From Actinosynnema pretiosum (lineage in GTDB: Bacteria > Actinomycetota > Actinomycetes > Mycobacteriales > Pseudonocardiaceae), in assembly GCF_024171695.1 (NCBI RefSeq), contig NZ_JAMTCF010000022.1, positions 82,377 through 146,376 on the forward strand: DNA of 64,000 nucleotides, read 5' to 3'. The position numbers and the translations under genes are program-made. Of this stretch, positions 17,418-26,103 are shown in pieces. Each line of letters begins with the position of its first letter. Position 1 is the first letter of the stretch. A model generated the notes under the pieces. That model saw only the letters and a list, made by a program, of their open reading frames with translations, was not told the DNA's origin and ran no database searches.

Positions 17418-20400
17418 TCACCTCGGGGCGGTCGTGGTCAGCGGGCTGTCGGTGAAGGCGGTGTCCGCCAGCTCGGCGTACCGGGTCAGCGGGCCGTCGG
17501 CGTGCGGGGACAGGCCGAGGGCGGTCAGCGCGTCGTGCACGGCGGTGCGCCGGTCGGCCGTGCCCGCGATCCGGGTGATCGCGGTGATGGCCTCGGGGTC
17601 CTCCACCGGGGCGGGGCCGCGCGGGGCGCGGTCCTGGCCGGGCAGGCGGGCGGGCGTCAGCGCGTCCGCGTCGAACGCCTCGGCGTCGATCGGCCCGAGC
17701 GGCGAGGCCAGGTCCGGCGGCGGCACGGTGAACCGCAGTCCGGTCAGGCAGTCCGGCACCTGCGGGTCCTCGGTGAGCGCGTCACCGGGCCTGGCCAGCG
17801 GGGCGCCCCACATCGCGCGCGGCAGGCCCTGGACGACCTCGTCGACCTCCCAGCCGTGCTCGACCGGGTCGAACGGCTGGTCGCCGAGCCGGAGGGTGAC
17901 GTGGTGCTCGCTGGTGAGCCCGGTCAGCCCCATCGGCCGGATGTCCACGGTCGTGGCGTCGGCGCGGGCGAACTCCTCCTCGTTGAGGACGATCCTGGTG
18001 GCGGGCAGGGTGGTGAGCGCGGCGAAGGCGAACCCGTCCGAGGAGACCAGCGCGGTCTCCACTTCCTCCCGCGCCGCCGCACGCGCCGCGCGCAGCGCCT
18101 TCTCCTCCTCGTCCACGTCGGCGAGCAGCCCGGCCTCGGGCACGATCGCGAGCGGGGCGGGGAGCTGGGTGCTGAACTCGGCCCAGTCGATCGCGGGCGC
18201 GCCGCCGCGCGAGGAGCCGATCCCGATGGTGAAGGAGATGAACCAGACCTTCACGCGCACGCTGCCGCCGATGGGCGGTCCCCACAGGGACAGCTGGACG
18301 CCGACCTCCACCGAGACCCGCACGCGCACGAACAGGACCTTCACCGTGGCCGCGACGCCGACCGAGAGCCCCATGTCCAGGTCGAAGTAGAACGGCTTCC
18401 ACCGCACCAGCACGTCCAGCCACGCGGTGAACCAGGCCTCCAGGCGGATGCCGTGGCCCCGGTCGTAGCGGGCCTCCAGCCTGCCGCCCGCCATGAACGC
18501 GCCGTCGGTGATCGCCGCGTACACCTGGCCCCGGATCGACACGTCACCGCGCTTCCACTCCCAGCCGATCCGGGGCGGGTCGGGCGGGTAGTGGGCGGGT
18601 GGGTCGAAGTCCTTGTGGTAGCCGCCCAGGGTGAGCACGAAGCCCCGGCCGCCGCCGACCGCCGTGGTGTCGGAGCCCCAGATGTACAGCGACAGGCCGC
18701 CGGTCAACCGCGCCTCGGGGTCGAGCACGTAGGAGCCGGGCGCGATCAGGACGTCCATGTGGAACAGGTTGTGGGCCGCCCGGTAGCCCAGGGCCACGTC
18801 CACCACGACCCTGGCGAGCGGCGTGCCGCCGGAGCGGTTCTTCGGCAGGTCGACGGTGGCGCGCGCCAGGAGCAGGACGTTCCACTCCGCGCCGCCCTCC
18901 ACGAGCAGCAGCGCGCGGACGTCCAGGAAGCGGAACGAGGTGAACTCCACCCCGCCCGCGCCCCAGTACTGGCCCGCCTTGGGCGTGACCCACCCGCCGG
19001 GGCCGACCAGGCGCTCCAGCGCGTCGGCCGGGTCGCCGTCCTCGGTGAGGCGCTGCACCAGGGGGAACTCGGGGACCTGGTCGATGGTCGGGATGCGGAC
19101 GGTGGAGTTCACGCCGAAGCCGAGCGCGACGGAGGTGACGGTGAAGGCGGGCACGCCGAACAGCCCGGTGCCGTTCGTGCTGCCGATCTCGCCGAACAGG
19201 AACAGGGAGGTGCGGCCGTCGCTGGCGCGCGAGTAGTCGCCGACCGCCTCCAGGGCGAAGAACCCGGTCTCGACGCTGAGCCTGCCGGTGAACCACTCCG
19301 CGCGGTCGGGGTCCTCGCGGCGCTCCAGCAGGCCGGAGAGCTTGAGCGGCGGCTTGTCCATCAGCACGCCCGCGCCGCGCAGGAGCACCCGCGTGCCGAA
19401 CGAGGCGTCGACGCCGACGCCCAGTCCCATCAGGACGAACCGGACCGGGCCGAGGGCGAGTTCCGCGTCGAGGGCGACGTGGGCGGCGCCCGCCGAGTAG
19501 GACAGGGAGACGCGGTGGAAGGTGGCCGGGCCGAGGGCCAGGTCGAGCCGCCGGGTGGTCGGGGCGGTCGCGGCGAGTGCGCCGGAGCCGGTGGTGATCG
19601 GCAGGGTCAGCGGGTCCTGGACCACGCCGCCGATGCTGTGGTCGACGGTCAGCGCCAGGCCCGCGGGCAGTCCGTCGACGGGCAGCGCGGGCGCCCCGGC
19701 GGGGCCGAGCAGGGCCCCGGCGGGGGCGAGGGCGGCGGTGACGGCGGCGACCTGCTCGGGCGTCCACGCCGAGGACGCGTGCCGGAAGCCGAGGCCGGTG
19801 AGCACGAGGTCGTGGTCGGCGGGCACGGCGCCGCCGACCACCGGCAGGTCCGAGACCCGCGCGTCGAGCGCGCCGCGCACCACGACCGCGCGGGCCTTGG
19901 CCGTCCCGGCGCCGGTGACCGCGCCGAGCACCCCGATCCGCTCCCCCGCGACGGCGAGGGCGAACGTGCCGGTGGTGGGCGCGCAGGCGATCGTCACGGC
20001 GTCGACGGTCGGCCAGTGCAGCGCGGCCAGGTGCTCGCGGACGTCCTGCGTGCCGGGCACGAGGGCCCCGAGCAGGTCGAGCACGTCGACGCCCTGACCG
20101 GCCTCGGTCCGCCAGGACGCGGTGAGCACCGCGCCGCTCGGGTCCTTGTCGAAGGTGAGCCGGTAGTCCATCCACGTCGGCTCGTCGCCGGTCCCGCCGG
20201 AGGGCAGGGTCAGCTCGCCCTCGACGCTCACCGCCCACCCGACGTCGTCCGGGACGACCCGCGCCCGCACGCGCAGGGCCCCGGTGAGGTCGCCGACGGG
20301 GAACTCGCCGTCCAGCGCGACCGCGACCTCGCGCGTCTCGGGGTCGAAGGTGACGGACGCGCCGCTGAGCAGGAGCCCGGCCAGCGCGGCGGGCAGCAGG

Positions 20401-21680
20401 ACGTTCCAGGTGTCGGTGAGCCAGTCGGCCAGTTCGGCGAAGTCGAGCTCGCTGCCCCCGTCCGCGTTCATCGTCCAGCCGCCCGCGTCCGTTCGCCGCG
20501 CCTCCAGCCGCAGCGGCAGGTTCCCCACCGACAGGGCCGCGCCGACCACGACGTCGTCCGGCGCGCCGCCCCGGCCGGTCAGCTCCAGGGTGAGCGCGTC
20601 GGCGCTGAGCCCGTCGAAGAAGGCCCACTCGGTGTCGAGCCCGCAGGTGAGCTGGTAGTCCAGGTCGCGCAGCCGCACGGTGGCGGACAGGTGCGAGACG
20701 TGCGCGCCGGGGATGCCGCTGCCCGCGAGGCGGTCGCCGACCAGGTCGTCGGTCTCGGTCGGGTCCTCCAGCTCGGCGGTGAGCACCAGGCTCGGCAGGT
20801 GGACGGTCGCGGTCATCCGGTTGCCCAGGACGGTCGTGGTGGCGCCCAGCTCGGCGGTGACCACGTACCCGGCGGACACCCCCTCGCCGAGCCCCGGTTC
20901 GTCGTGGCCGACCCCGAACTCGGCCCACAGGCGGTCGAGGGTCACCACGCCGGGGATCAGCTCGGCATCCACGCCCACCAGGGAGGCGCGCGCCCAGGCC
21001 CAGCGGACGCCGTCCGCGCCGACCCGCAGCAGCACCTCCAGCCCGGCGATCGAGCCCTCGCCGGGGACCTCCTCCGGCAGCGCCAGCTCCCCTGGGTCGA
21101 CCGGGCCAAAGCCGGGGACGGCGACGAGGTCGGCGGGGCTCGACAGGGCCAGCTCGGGCCCGAACTCGCCGAACAGCTCGACGCCGCCGTCCACCTCCCG
21201 GACCACCAGGCACACGGCCTGGCCCGCCAGGGGGAAGACCGCTCCGGCCGCCGCCCACGAGGACCGCTGCTGCTCGCCGGGGGCGACGCCGACGCCGAGC
21301 AGCACCACCGCCGAGCCGAAGCCGTGCTCCCGCAGGAACCCCAGGTCCACCGACAGGAACGGCACGTCCACCGACCACCCGGTCAGCGGCGCGGCCACCT
21401 GGAGGCCGGTGACCTCCTCGTCCTCGGCCAGGAACGTGACGCGCACGTCGGCGAGCACGCCGAGGTCGCCCAGCGGGACGTCGCCGGTGAGGGTCAGCGC
21501 GTCCTCGTCGAAGGCGAACCCGGCCTCCACGACCAGCGCCGCGCCGCCGAGGTAGGTGTCGAAGAACTCCTGGGCGTGCTCCAGCCCCAGCAGGTCGGAC
21601 GAGAGCGCGAACGGGCCGTCGGCCTCCTGGGCCTCCGCGATCTCGTCCAGCAGGTCGGGCAGGGGAAGGGGGGTGGGCAT
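17418..21680 (-). CDS. Giant beta-rich protein, possibly DUF6603-like (1420 aa)
   Basis: The ATG has GGGAG upstream. The protein is dominated by alternating hydrophobic/polar strands. Roughly residues 1080-1165 form a long amphipathic beta stretch (FYFDLDMGLSVGVAATVKVL, then FVRVRVSVEVGVQLSLW) followed by an acidic, helical C-terminal region (EEEKALRAARAAAREEVETA). A Gly-rich segment near residue 1010 (GSDTTAVGGGRGFVLTLGGY) precedes it. This layout resembles proteins annotated with the DUF6603 domain, as far as I recall, and their function is unknown to me. There is no signal peptide. It follows the zincin gene by 35 bases and is the largest member of the operon. Confidence 0.72.
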   Translation of the reverse strand: MPTPLPLPDLLDEIAEAQEADGPFALSSDLLGLEHAQEFFDTYLGGAALVVEAGFAFDEDALTLTGDVPLGDLGVLADVRVTFLAEDEEVTGLQVAAPLTGWSVDVPFLSVDLGFLREHGFGSAVVLLGVGVAPGEQQRSSWAAAGAVFPLAGQAVCLVVREVDGGVELFGEFGPELALSSPADLVAVPGFGPVDPGELALPEEVPGEGSIAGLEVLLRVGADGVRWAWARASLVGVDAELIPGVVTLDRLWAEFGVGHDEPGLGEGVSAGYVVTAELGATTTVLGNRMTATVHLPSLVLTAELEDPTETDDLVGDRLAGSGIPGAHVSHLSATVRLRDLDYQLTCGLDTEWAFFDGLSADALTLELTGRGGAPDDVVVGAALSVGNLPLRLEARRTDAGGWTMNADGGSELDFAELADWLTDTWNVLLPAALAGLLLSGASVTFDPETREVAVALDGEFPVGDLTGALRVRARVVPDDVGWAVSVEGELTLPSGGTGDEPTWMDYRLTFDKDPSGAVLTASWRTEAGQGVDVLDLLGALVPGTQDVREHLAALHWPTVDAVTIACAPTTGTFALAVAGERIGVLGAVTGAGTAKARAVVVRGALDARVSDLPVVGGAVPADHDLVLTGLGFRHASSAWTPEQVAAVTAALAPAGALLGPAGAPALPVDGLPAGLALTVDHSIGGVVQDPLTLPITTGSGALAATAPTTRRLDLALGPATFHRVSLSYSAGAAHVALDAELALGPVRFVLMGLGVGVDASFGTRVLLRGAGVLMDKPPLKLSGLLERREDPDRAEWFTGRLSVETGFFALEAVGDYSRASDGRTSLFLFGEIGSTNGTGLFGVPAFTVTSVALGFGVNSTVRIPTIDQVPEFPLVQRLTEDGDPADALERLVGPGGWVTPKAGQYWGAGGVEFTSFRFLDVRALLLVEGGAEWNVLLLARATVDLPKNRSGGTPLARVVVDVALGYRAAHNLFHMDVLIAPGSYVLDPEARLTGGLSLYIWGSDTTAVGGGRGFVLTLGGYHKDFDPPAHYPPDPPRIGWEWKRGDVSIRGQVYAAITDGAFMAGGRLEARYDRGHGIRLEAWFTAWLDVLVRWKPFYFDLDMGLSVGVAATVKVLFVRVRVSVEVGVQLSLWGPPIGGSVRVKVWFISFTIGIGSSRGGAPAIDWAEFSTQLPAPLAIVPEAGLLADVDEEEKALRAARAAAREEVETALVSSDGFAFAALTTLPATRIVLNEEEFARADATTVDIRPMGLTGLTSEHHVTLRLGDQPFDPVEHGWEVDEVVQGLPRAMWGAPLARPGDALTEDPQVPDCLTGLRFTVPPPDLASPLGPIDAEAFDADALTPARLPGQDRAPRGPAPVEDPEAITAITRIAGTADRRTAVHDALTALGLSPHADGPLTRYAELADTAFTDSPLTTTAPR

Positions 21681-21714
21681 CGGGCGCTCTCCCAGGCGGT
21701 CGTCGGGCAGCCGG

Positions 21715-23454
21715 TCAGCTCGTGGGCGCGGGTGGCAGCGGCGCGGCGGTGGCGCGGCGCAGGTGCTCGTTGCCCCGGTCGTCCACGGACATGCCGGGGT
21801 GGTCGGTGACGTCGCGGTCGAGCTCGTCCGCCCACTCGCGCGCCTGCTGCGGCACCGCGCCCTGGTCGACGGTGGCGGTCGCGATCGGCTTCCCGGTCAC
21901 GCAGCCGGTGAGCGGGGTGTCACCGGGTTTCCAGCCGCTCGCGGCGGCGGGCGCGGGGTTCCCGGCCTCCCAGGCGGTGAGCGCCGCGACGTACTCGTCG
22001 AGCTGGGTGGCGGGGTTCGGGAACCCCGGTTCCGGGGTGACCTTCGCGAGCGCGCTCCTCAAGGCGGTGTGCGGGGCCTCCTCGCTGAAGGCCGCGTCGG
22101 GCAGGGCCGCGCGCGGGACCGACAGGCGCAGCGGGCGGTCCAGGTGCACCACGACCCCACCGGATTCCTGCTTGGACAGCGTGGGCGCGTAGGCCGTCCG
22201 CGTGGGCAGGCCCAGCTGCCGGGCGAGCAGGACCTCGGTGACGTCGCGGACGCCCAGCCGCAGCTTCCTGACCAGCCTGGCCGAGGCGAGCGCGGCGAGC
22301 TCGGCGGACTTGGGCCTGCCCGACTTGGCGTTCAGGATTCGCTCCAGGCGCTGGACCTCGCCGGTCGCCGCGCTGTCGCTGTCGAGCTCGGCGGAGGTCG
22401 GGCGGATGCGGCGCAGGTCGACCACCGCGTGGACGCCGTGGAACCAGGCCGAGGTCAGGTCGGAGCCGTGGGTCTTGGCCTCCTCCAGGTCGACGACGGG
22501 CTTCTGGAAGACCACACCGCCGGTCGGCTTCTCCCGCACCGGCATGACCGGGGAGAACGCCCGGCGGGCCAGGCCGAGGAGCTCGGTGTGCAGCGCGTCC
22601 ATGTCCTTGATCCGGCTCTGCTGGCCTGCGGTGAGCTTCGCGAAGGCGGCCTCGTTGGCCCGATCGAGCCAGGCGGTGAACTGGCGCGCGTTCCGCCCGG
22701 TCTCCGCCGTGAACAGGGCCGAGGCGAGCCCTTCCGGGCTCCGGGTGTCGGCCTTGTGCACTGACGGGCCCCTGCTCATGCACCCCGACACCACGTGGGC
22801 GGCGTGCACCAGCTCGTGGCCGAGCACGAGTTCGGGGGCGAGGACGACGCGGTCGATCAGCAGCACGTCGCGCGGTCCGAACACGACGGTCGGCGCCGCG
22901 CCGAGCCCGGCGCACGCGCCCGCCAGCCCGGTGGGGAGGACGTGGCACTCGTCGACGAGCTCCTCGCTCTGCAGGATCACCACGGTGATCGCGACCCGTT
23001 CCTGCGGCTCGGCGGTGGAGACCGCTTTCCAGCGACGGGGGTTGATCCCGAACGTCGGGTCGTCCTGCCCGTGGTCGCCCTCCAGGGTCTTGCCGCGCCG
23101 GTCCGGCAGCGGGCGGGCGGACGCGAAGAACCCCACGAGCCTGCGGCCCGCGTCGGTGCCCTCCAGGCGGCGGAGCAGGTGATCGACCTCGTCGACGTAC
23201 CGGGCGGGGTCGAGCGCGGGCAGCGGGGTGGTGGGGCTGCGCCCCAGCTCCTTCAACCGCCGCGCGGTCACCGCGATGTCACCGCAGACCGCGATGCCGG
23301 GCCGGACCTCGACGGCGGGCAGCTGGACGCCGTGGTCCCAGTCGACCAGGACGTCACGGCGGCAGAAGGGGATCTTCATCTTGCTGCCGCCACCACCCAG
23401 GACCGTGGCGCCGTCGCCGACGACCGGGCCGTTGCCTCCTGTCGGCACCAGCAC
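21715..23454 (-). CDS. HELVH zincin metallopeptidase-like protein heading the operon (579 aa)
   Basis: Near residue 211 the sequence reads VLGHELVHAAHVVSG. This contains the HExxH zinc-peptidase motif in the LGHELxHA setting of M91-type (NleD-like) and related zincins. The N-terminus is Gly-rich (PVVGDGATVLGGGGSKM) and a CRRDVLVDW block follows. The C-terminal 200 residues carry no motif I know. I chose the GTG at 23454 because AGGAG lies six bases before it; a GTG at 23538 would add 28 residues with a weaker site. There is no classical signal peptide. As the first gene of the operon, it may process or be delivered by the giant partners, which is a guess. Confidence 0.72.
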   Translation of the reverse strand: MLVPTGGNGPVVGDGATVLGGGGSKMKIPFCRRDVLVDWDHGVQLPAVEVRPGIAVCGDIAVTARRLKELGRSPTTPLPALDPARYVDEVDHLLRRLEGTDAGRRLVGFFASARPLPDRRGKTLEGDHGQDDPTFGINPRRWKAVSTAEPQERVAITVVILQSEELVDECHVLPTGLAGACAGLGAAPTVVFGPRDVLLIDRVVLAPELVLGHELVHAAHVVSGCMSRGPSVHKADTRSPEGLASALFTAETGRNARQFTAWLDRANEAAFAKLTAGQQSRIKDMDALHTELLGLARRAFSPVMPVREKPTGGVVFQKPVVDLEEAKTHGSDLTSAWFHGVHAVVDLRRIRPTSAELDSDSAATGEVQRLERILNAKSGRPKSAELAALASARLVRKLRLGVRDVTEVLLARQLGLPTRTAYAPTLSKQESGGVVVHLDRPLRLSVPRAALPDAAFSEEAPHTALRSALAKVTPEPGFPNPATQLDEYVAALTAWEAGNPAPAAASGWKPGDTPLTGCVTGKPIATATVDQGAVPQQAREWADELDRDVTDHPGMSVDDRGNEHLRRATAAPLPPAPTS

Positions 23455-23794
23455 ACCGGGCTCCTTCCGCTGCGGGGACGGCGGCCGGGGTTCGGCGCGC
23501 GGTCCGGGGAGGAGTCTTGCGGTTTGAAGGATGCTCACAATCCCTGGAGCGGACGTTCACCCAGCCGTGCAAGGGTTTTCGGTGATCCGGTCCACCACCC
23601 CCACAGCCGGTGATCACTCCCGTTCCCCGACCGGGTGGCCCTCGCACGCTGCGGCGCCATGGCCAGGTCCACGCCGACGGGCGTGATCCACACATGCTCA
23701 ATCTATGCACATCAACACTTTCAGCCCCTTCCACCACCTCCGCCCCCGTTGCCATGCTCCTGCGCAGCCCTCCCCCGACCCCGCAGGAGCGCCC
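23455..23794. other. Divergent intergenic region, zincin operon / secreted protein
   Basis: About 340 bases without a credible gene separate the divergent zincin operon and the secreted-protein gene. The stretch 23685-23745 is noticeably less GC-rich than its surroundings and is where I would place promoters. I see no clear operator or terminator. Confidence 0.4.
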
Positions 23795-24325
23795 ATGACC
23801 AGACTGCGCAAGTCCTTGGCCGCCACCGCTCTCGCACTGGCCGCCCTCCCCACCCCGCAGGCGACCGCGACCTCCTCGCTGCCCGAGCTGACCTGCGAGG
23901 TGGCCGTCCAGCTGAACTTCGCCCCACCCCTCACCGCCACCAGCACCACCGCGCACGTCACGGGCGTGGCAACCCTGGTCAACTGCCTGTCCCCCTCCGG
24001 CGACCACACCCACCTGAAGGGCGGCGCGGTCAGCGACGCCACGGGCACCGCCACCAGCCTCGCGGGTGTGCCGTGCAGCCTGCTCATCACCATCACGGGC
24101 CGCGCCACCATCGTCTGGTCCCCTGCGGCAGGCCAGACCACGTTCGACTTCACCGTGAACACCAACCCGCTCGCCGGGAGCGTGCAGCTGACCACCACCC
24201 AGACCAGCGGCCCCCTGACCGGAACCACCTCGCAGACCGTCGGCGTTCCCGTCCCGAACCCGACCTGCGCGCTCACCGGCCTGTCGGGCCTGGCCGTCCC
24301 GGTGGGGCAGACCACGTTCCTGTGA
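23795..24325 (+). CDS. Secreted hypothetical protein (176 aa)
   Basis: The ATG at 23795 is preceded by AGGAG and begins a typical Sec signal peptide (MTRLRKSLAATALALAALPT, cleavage probably after the ATA-type site near residue 28). The mature part is short, Thr/Ser-rich and has four cysteines in spaced positions (LTCEVAVQL, VNCLSPSGD, VPCSLLITI, PTCALTGLS), so one or two disulfides are likely. Its strand-rich look recalls small exported beta-sandwich proteins of actinomycetes. No catalytic motif is visible. The gene is monocistronic. Confidence 0.7.
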   Translation: MTRLRKSLAATALALAALPTPQATATSSLPELTCEVAVQLNFAPPLTATSTTAHVTGVATLVNCLSPSGDHTHLKGGAVSDATGTATSLAGVPCSLLITITGRATIVWSPAAGQTTFDFTVNTNPLAGSVQLTTTQTSGPLTGTTSQTVGVPVPNPTCALTGLSGLAVPVGQTTFL

Positions 24326-24374
24326 GGGGGGCGAACGCACTGCCGCGACCGGCGAAGGCCGCGCCGGGCCGGAG

Positions 24375-24791
24375 TCAGCCGTCAGCGCCCAGGAGTGCGG
24401 GCCGCGTCGGTTCCACGCCGAACTTCTCGATCATGAAACGCCAGAAGAGCGGCACCGCCTCGTCGCTGGTGCGGAAGATCCGGTCGTCGTGGCCGGTGAT
24501 CGAGCGGTGCTCGACGACCACACCGCCCGCGCCCACGTGGCCCGAGGAGGGCGAGTGGACGACGACGACCGCGATCGGCGAGGACGCCGGGACCGGCCGG
24601 GCCGTGACCACCAGGTCGTGCATCGAGGTGAGCCCCGCCAGCCGCTGCCCGCCCCCGCACGCCAGAACGCTGTCGACGACGTCCGCCATGTGCCGGAAGA
24701 CGGGGTGTTCGGCAGCCGTCGCGTGGAACTGGGCGGCGATCTCGTCCCAGGGGACCTCGTCGAAGTGGCCGGTCCACGCCCGCGAGTTCAT
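24375..24791 (-). CDS. Hypothetical protein (138 aa)
   Basis: I use the ATG at 24791 (MNSRAWTGHFDEVPWDEIAA), because upstream residues look non-coding. The protein has a helical start, a central strand block (SSPIAVVVVHSPSSGHVGAG) and a C-terminal helix (RTSDEAVPLFWRFMIEKFGV). It has no signal peptide, membrane span or recognised motif. Its 3' end faces the secreted-protein gene 49 bases away. Confidence 0.55.
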   Translation of the reverse strand: MNSRAWTGHFDEVPWDEIAAQFHATAAEHPVFRHMADVVDSVLACGGGQRLAGLTSMHDLVVTARPVPASSPIAVVVVHSPSSGHVGAGGVVVEHRSITGHDDRIFRTSDEAVPLFWRFMIEKFGVEPTRPALLGADG

Positions 24792-24881
24792 GCGCACGCG
24801 CTCAGCGTCCCAGCCGCGGAGCAGCCCCGTCACGGGGCGAGCCCGCGCACCTCCTCGACAACGCAACCGGCTCGGGCGCGG

Positions 24882-25346
24882 TCACCCGGTCCAGTCCAGG
24901 CCCCACGGCTCGATCACCGGCTTCCACACCGGATCGTCACCGTGCAGCGCGTTCGCGGTCCCCTCCAGCATCGCCGCGATCGAGGGCCACGCGCCGGGTC
25001 CGTCGAACCGGAGGCCGGACTCGGGGTCGAGCACGCCCACGGCGCCGTGGTGGACCCCCTCCCGCAGCTCCACGACGAGGTGGCCCCCGCTGCCGTTCGC
25101 CGCGATGGGCAACCAGGCCGGGTTCCAGCCCCAGAAGGCGTCCTCCTCGCCCTCCGACCAGTCCTCGTCGTCCTCGTCCTCGATCCGGGCGGCCTGCCTG
25201 GCGGCCAGGTTCTCGGTGCTGTCCCGCCAGTCGCCGACCACGGCGTCGAGCGGCAGCAGCGTCCAGCACGACGGCACCAGGGAGAGCGGCGCGCCGTCGT
25301 GGCGGAGCAGGGACTCCTGCCCCGTTCGGGACGGCGCCCCCGCCAC
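24882..25346 (-). pseudogene. SMI1/KNR4-family protein, probably 5'-truncated (154 aa)
   Basis: The sequence has the SMI1/KNR4 core: ESLLRHDGAPLSLVPSCWTL, then the FWGWNPAWLPIAANGSGGHL strand pair and PSIAAMLEGTANALHGD near the end. Members normally have another 30-50 residues before the LLRHDG block (helix and LPPxLR segment), and I cannot find them in frame. The best start is the GTG at 25346, close to the divergent response-regulator promoter. SMI1/KNR4 proteins often act as immunity proteins in contact-dependent toxin systems, but no toxin lies next to this one. I read it as decayed or N-terminally shortened. Confidence 0.5.
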
Positions 25347-25452
25347 CCGGCTGCCCGCACCCCCGCCGACCGGCTGGAGCCGCCACCCGCCCCCGACCAC
25401 CACGGGGTTGATCGACTCGGGTGACGAGCCCGTCCGGCCTACTGTCCCAGGG

Positions 25453-26103
25453 GTGATCAGAGTGGTCGTGGTGGACGACGAGGCGCTGGTGCGGTCCGGG
25501 TTCGAGTTGATCCTGCGGGCCGCCGGGGACATCGACGTGGTGGCCACCGCGTCCGGCGGGCGGGCGGTTCGGGAGGTCGAGGCGCACCGGCCCGACGTGG
25601 TGCTGCTGGACATCCGGATGCCCGACGTGGACGGGCTCGCGGTGCTGCGGCGGGTGGTCGCCATGCCTCAGGCGCCGGTCGTGGCCATGTTGACCACGTT
25701 CGACTCGGACGAGTACATCGCGGAGGCGCTGCGGTGCGGCGCGGCCGGGTTCATCCTCAAGGACACCGAGCCGGTGCAGCTCGCGCAGCTGGTGCGGGCG
25801 CTCGCGGGCGGCGGGGTGGTGCTCTCGCCGAAGGTCACCCGGTCGGTGGTGGACGGGTACCTCGGGCGGGCGGGCTCGCCTGCGGACGTGGCGCTGGTGG
25901 CGACGTTGACCGCGCGTGAGCGGGAGGTGCTCGTGCTGGTGTCCGAGGGGCTGTCGAACATCGAGGTCGGGGCGCGGATGCACCTGAGCGTGGGCACGAT
26001 CAAGGACCACGTCAGCGCGATCCTGACCAAGCTGGACGTGGGCAGCCGGGTGCAGGCCGCGCTGCTGGCCCAGCGCGCCGGGCTGCTGGGCGAGGACCGG
26101 TGA
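25453..26103 (+). CDS. NarL/LuxR-type response regulator (216 aa)
   Basis: The N-terminal receiver domain has the acidic pair DDEALVRSGF, the phospho-acceptor Asp in VVLLDIRMPD near residue 54, a Thr in MLTTFDS and Lys in ILKDTEP. The C-terminal LuxR helix-turn-helix reads LTAREREVLVLVSEGLSNIE near residue 155, ending in VGTIKDHVSAILTKL. The GTG start at 25453 gives the usual length. It overlaps the kinase gene by GTGA, so the pair forms one two-component system. Confidence 0.9.
   Translation: MIRVVVVDDEALVRSGFELILRAAGDIDVVATASGGRAVREVEAHRPDVVLLDIRMPDVDGLAVLRRVVAMPQAPVVAMLTTFDSDEYIAEALRCGAAGFILKDTEPVQLAQLVRALAGGGVVLSPKVTRSVVDGYLGRAGSPADVALVATLTAREREVLVLVSEGLSNIEVGARMHLSVGTIKDHVSAILTKLDVGSRVQAALLAQRAGLLGEDR

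Noticed and set aside
15288..21809. Open frame of more than 2,000 codons on the plus strand
   Set aside because: It is the shadow of the minus-strand giant genes: it is rich in Arg, Gln, Gly, His and Val, without domain structure, and the opposite strand has good starts, ribosome binding sites and motifs.
9733..23454. Contractile injection system (eCIS or T6SS) reading of the giant operon
   Set aside because: I found no sheath, tube, spike, baseplate or AAA ATPase protein; only the general idea of a large assembly remains.
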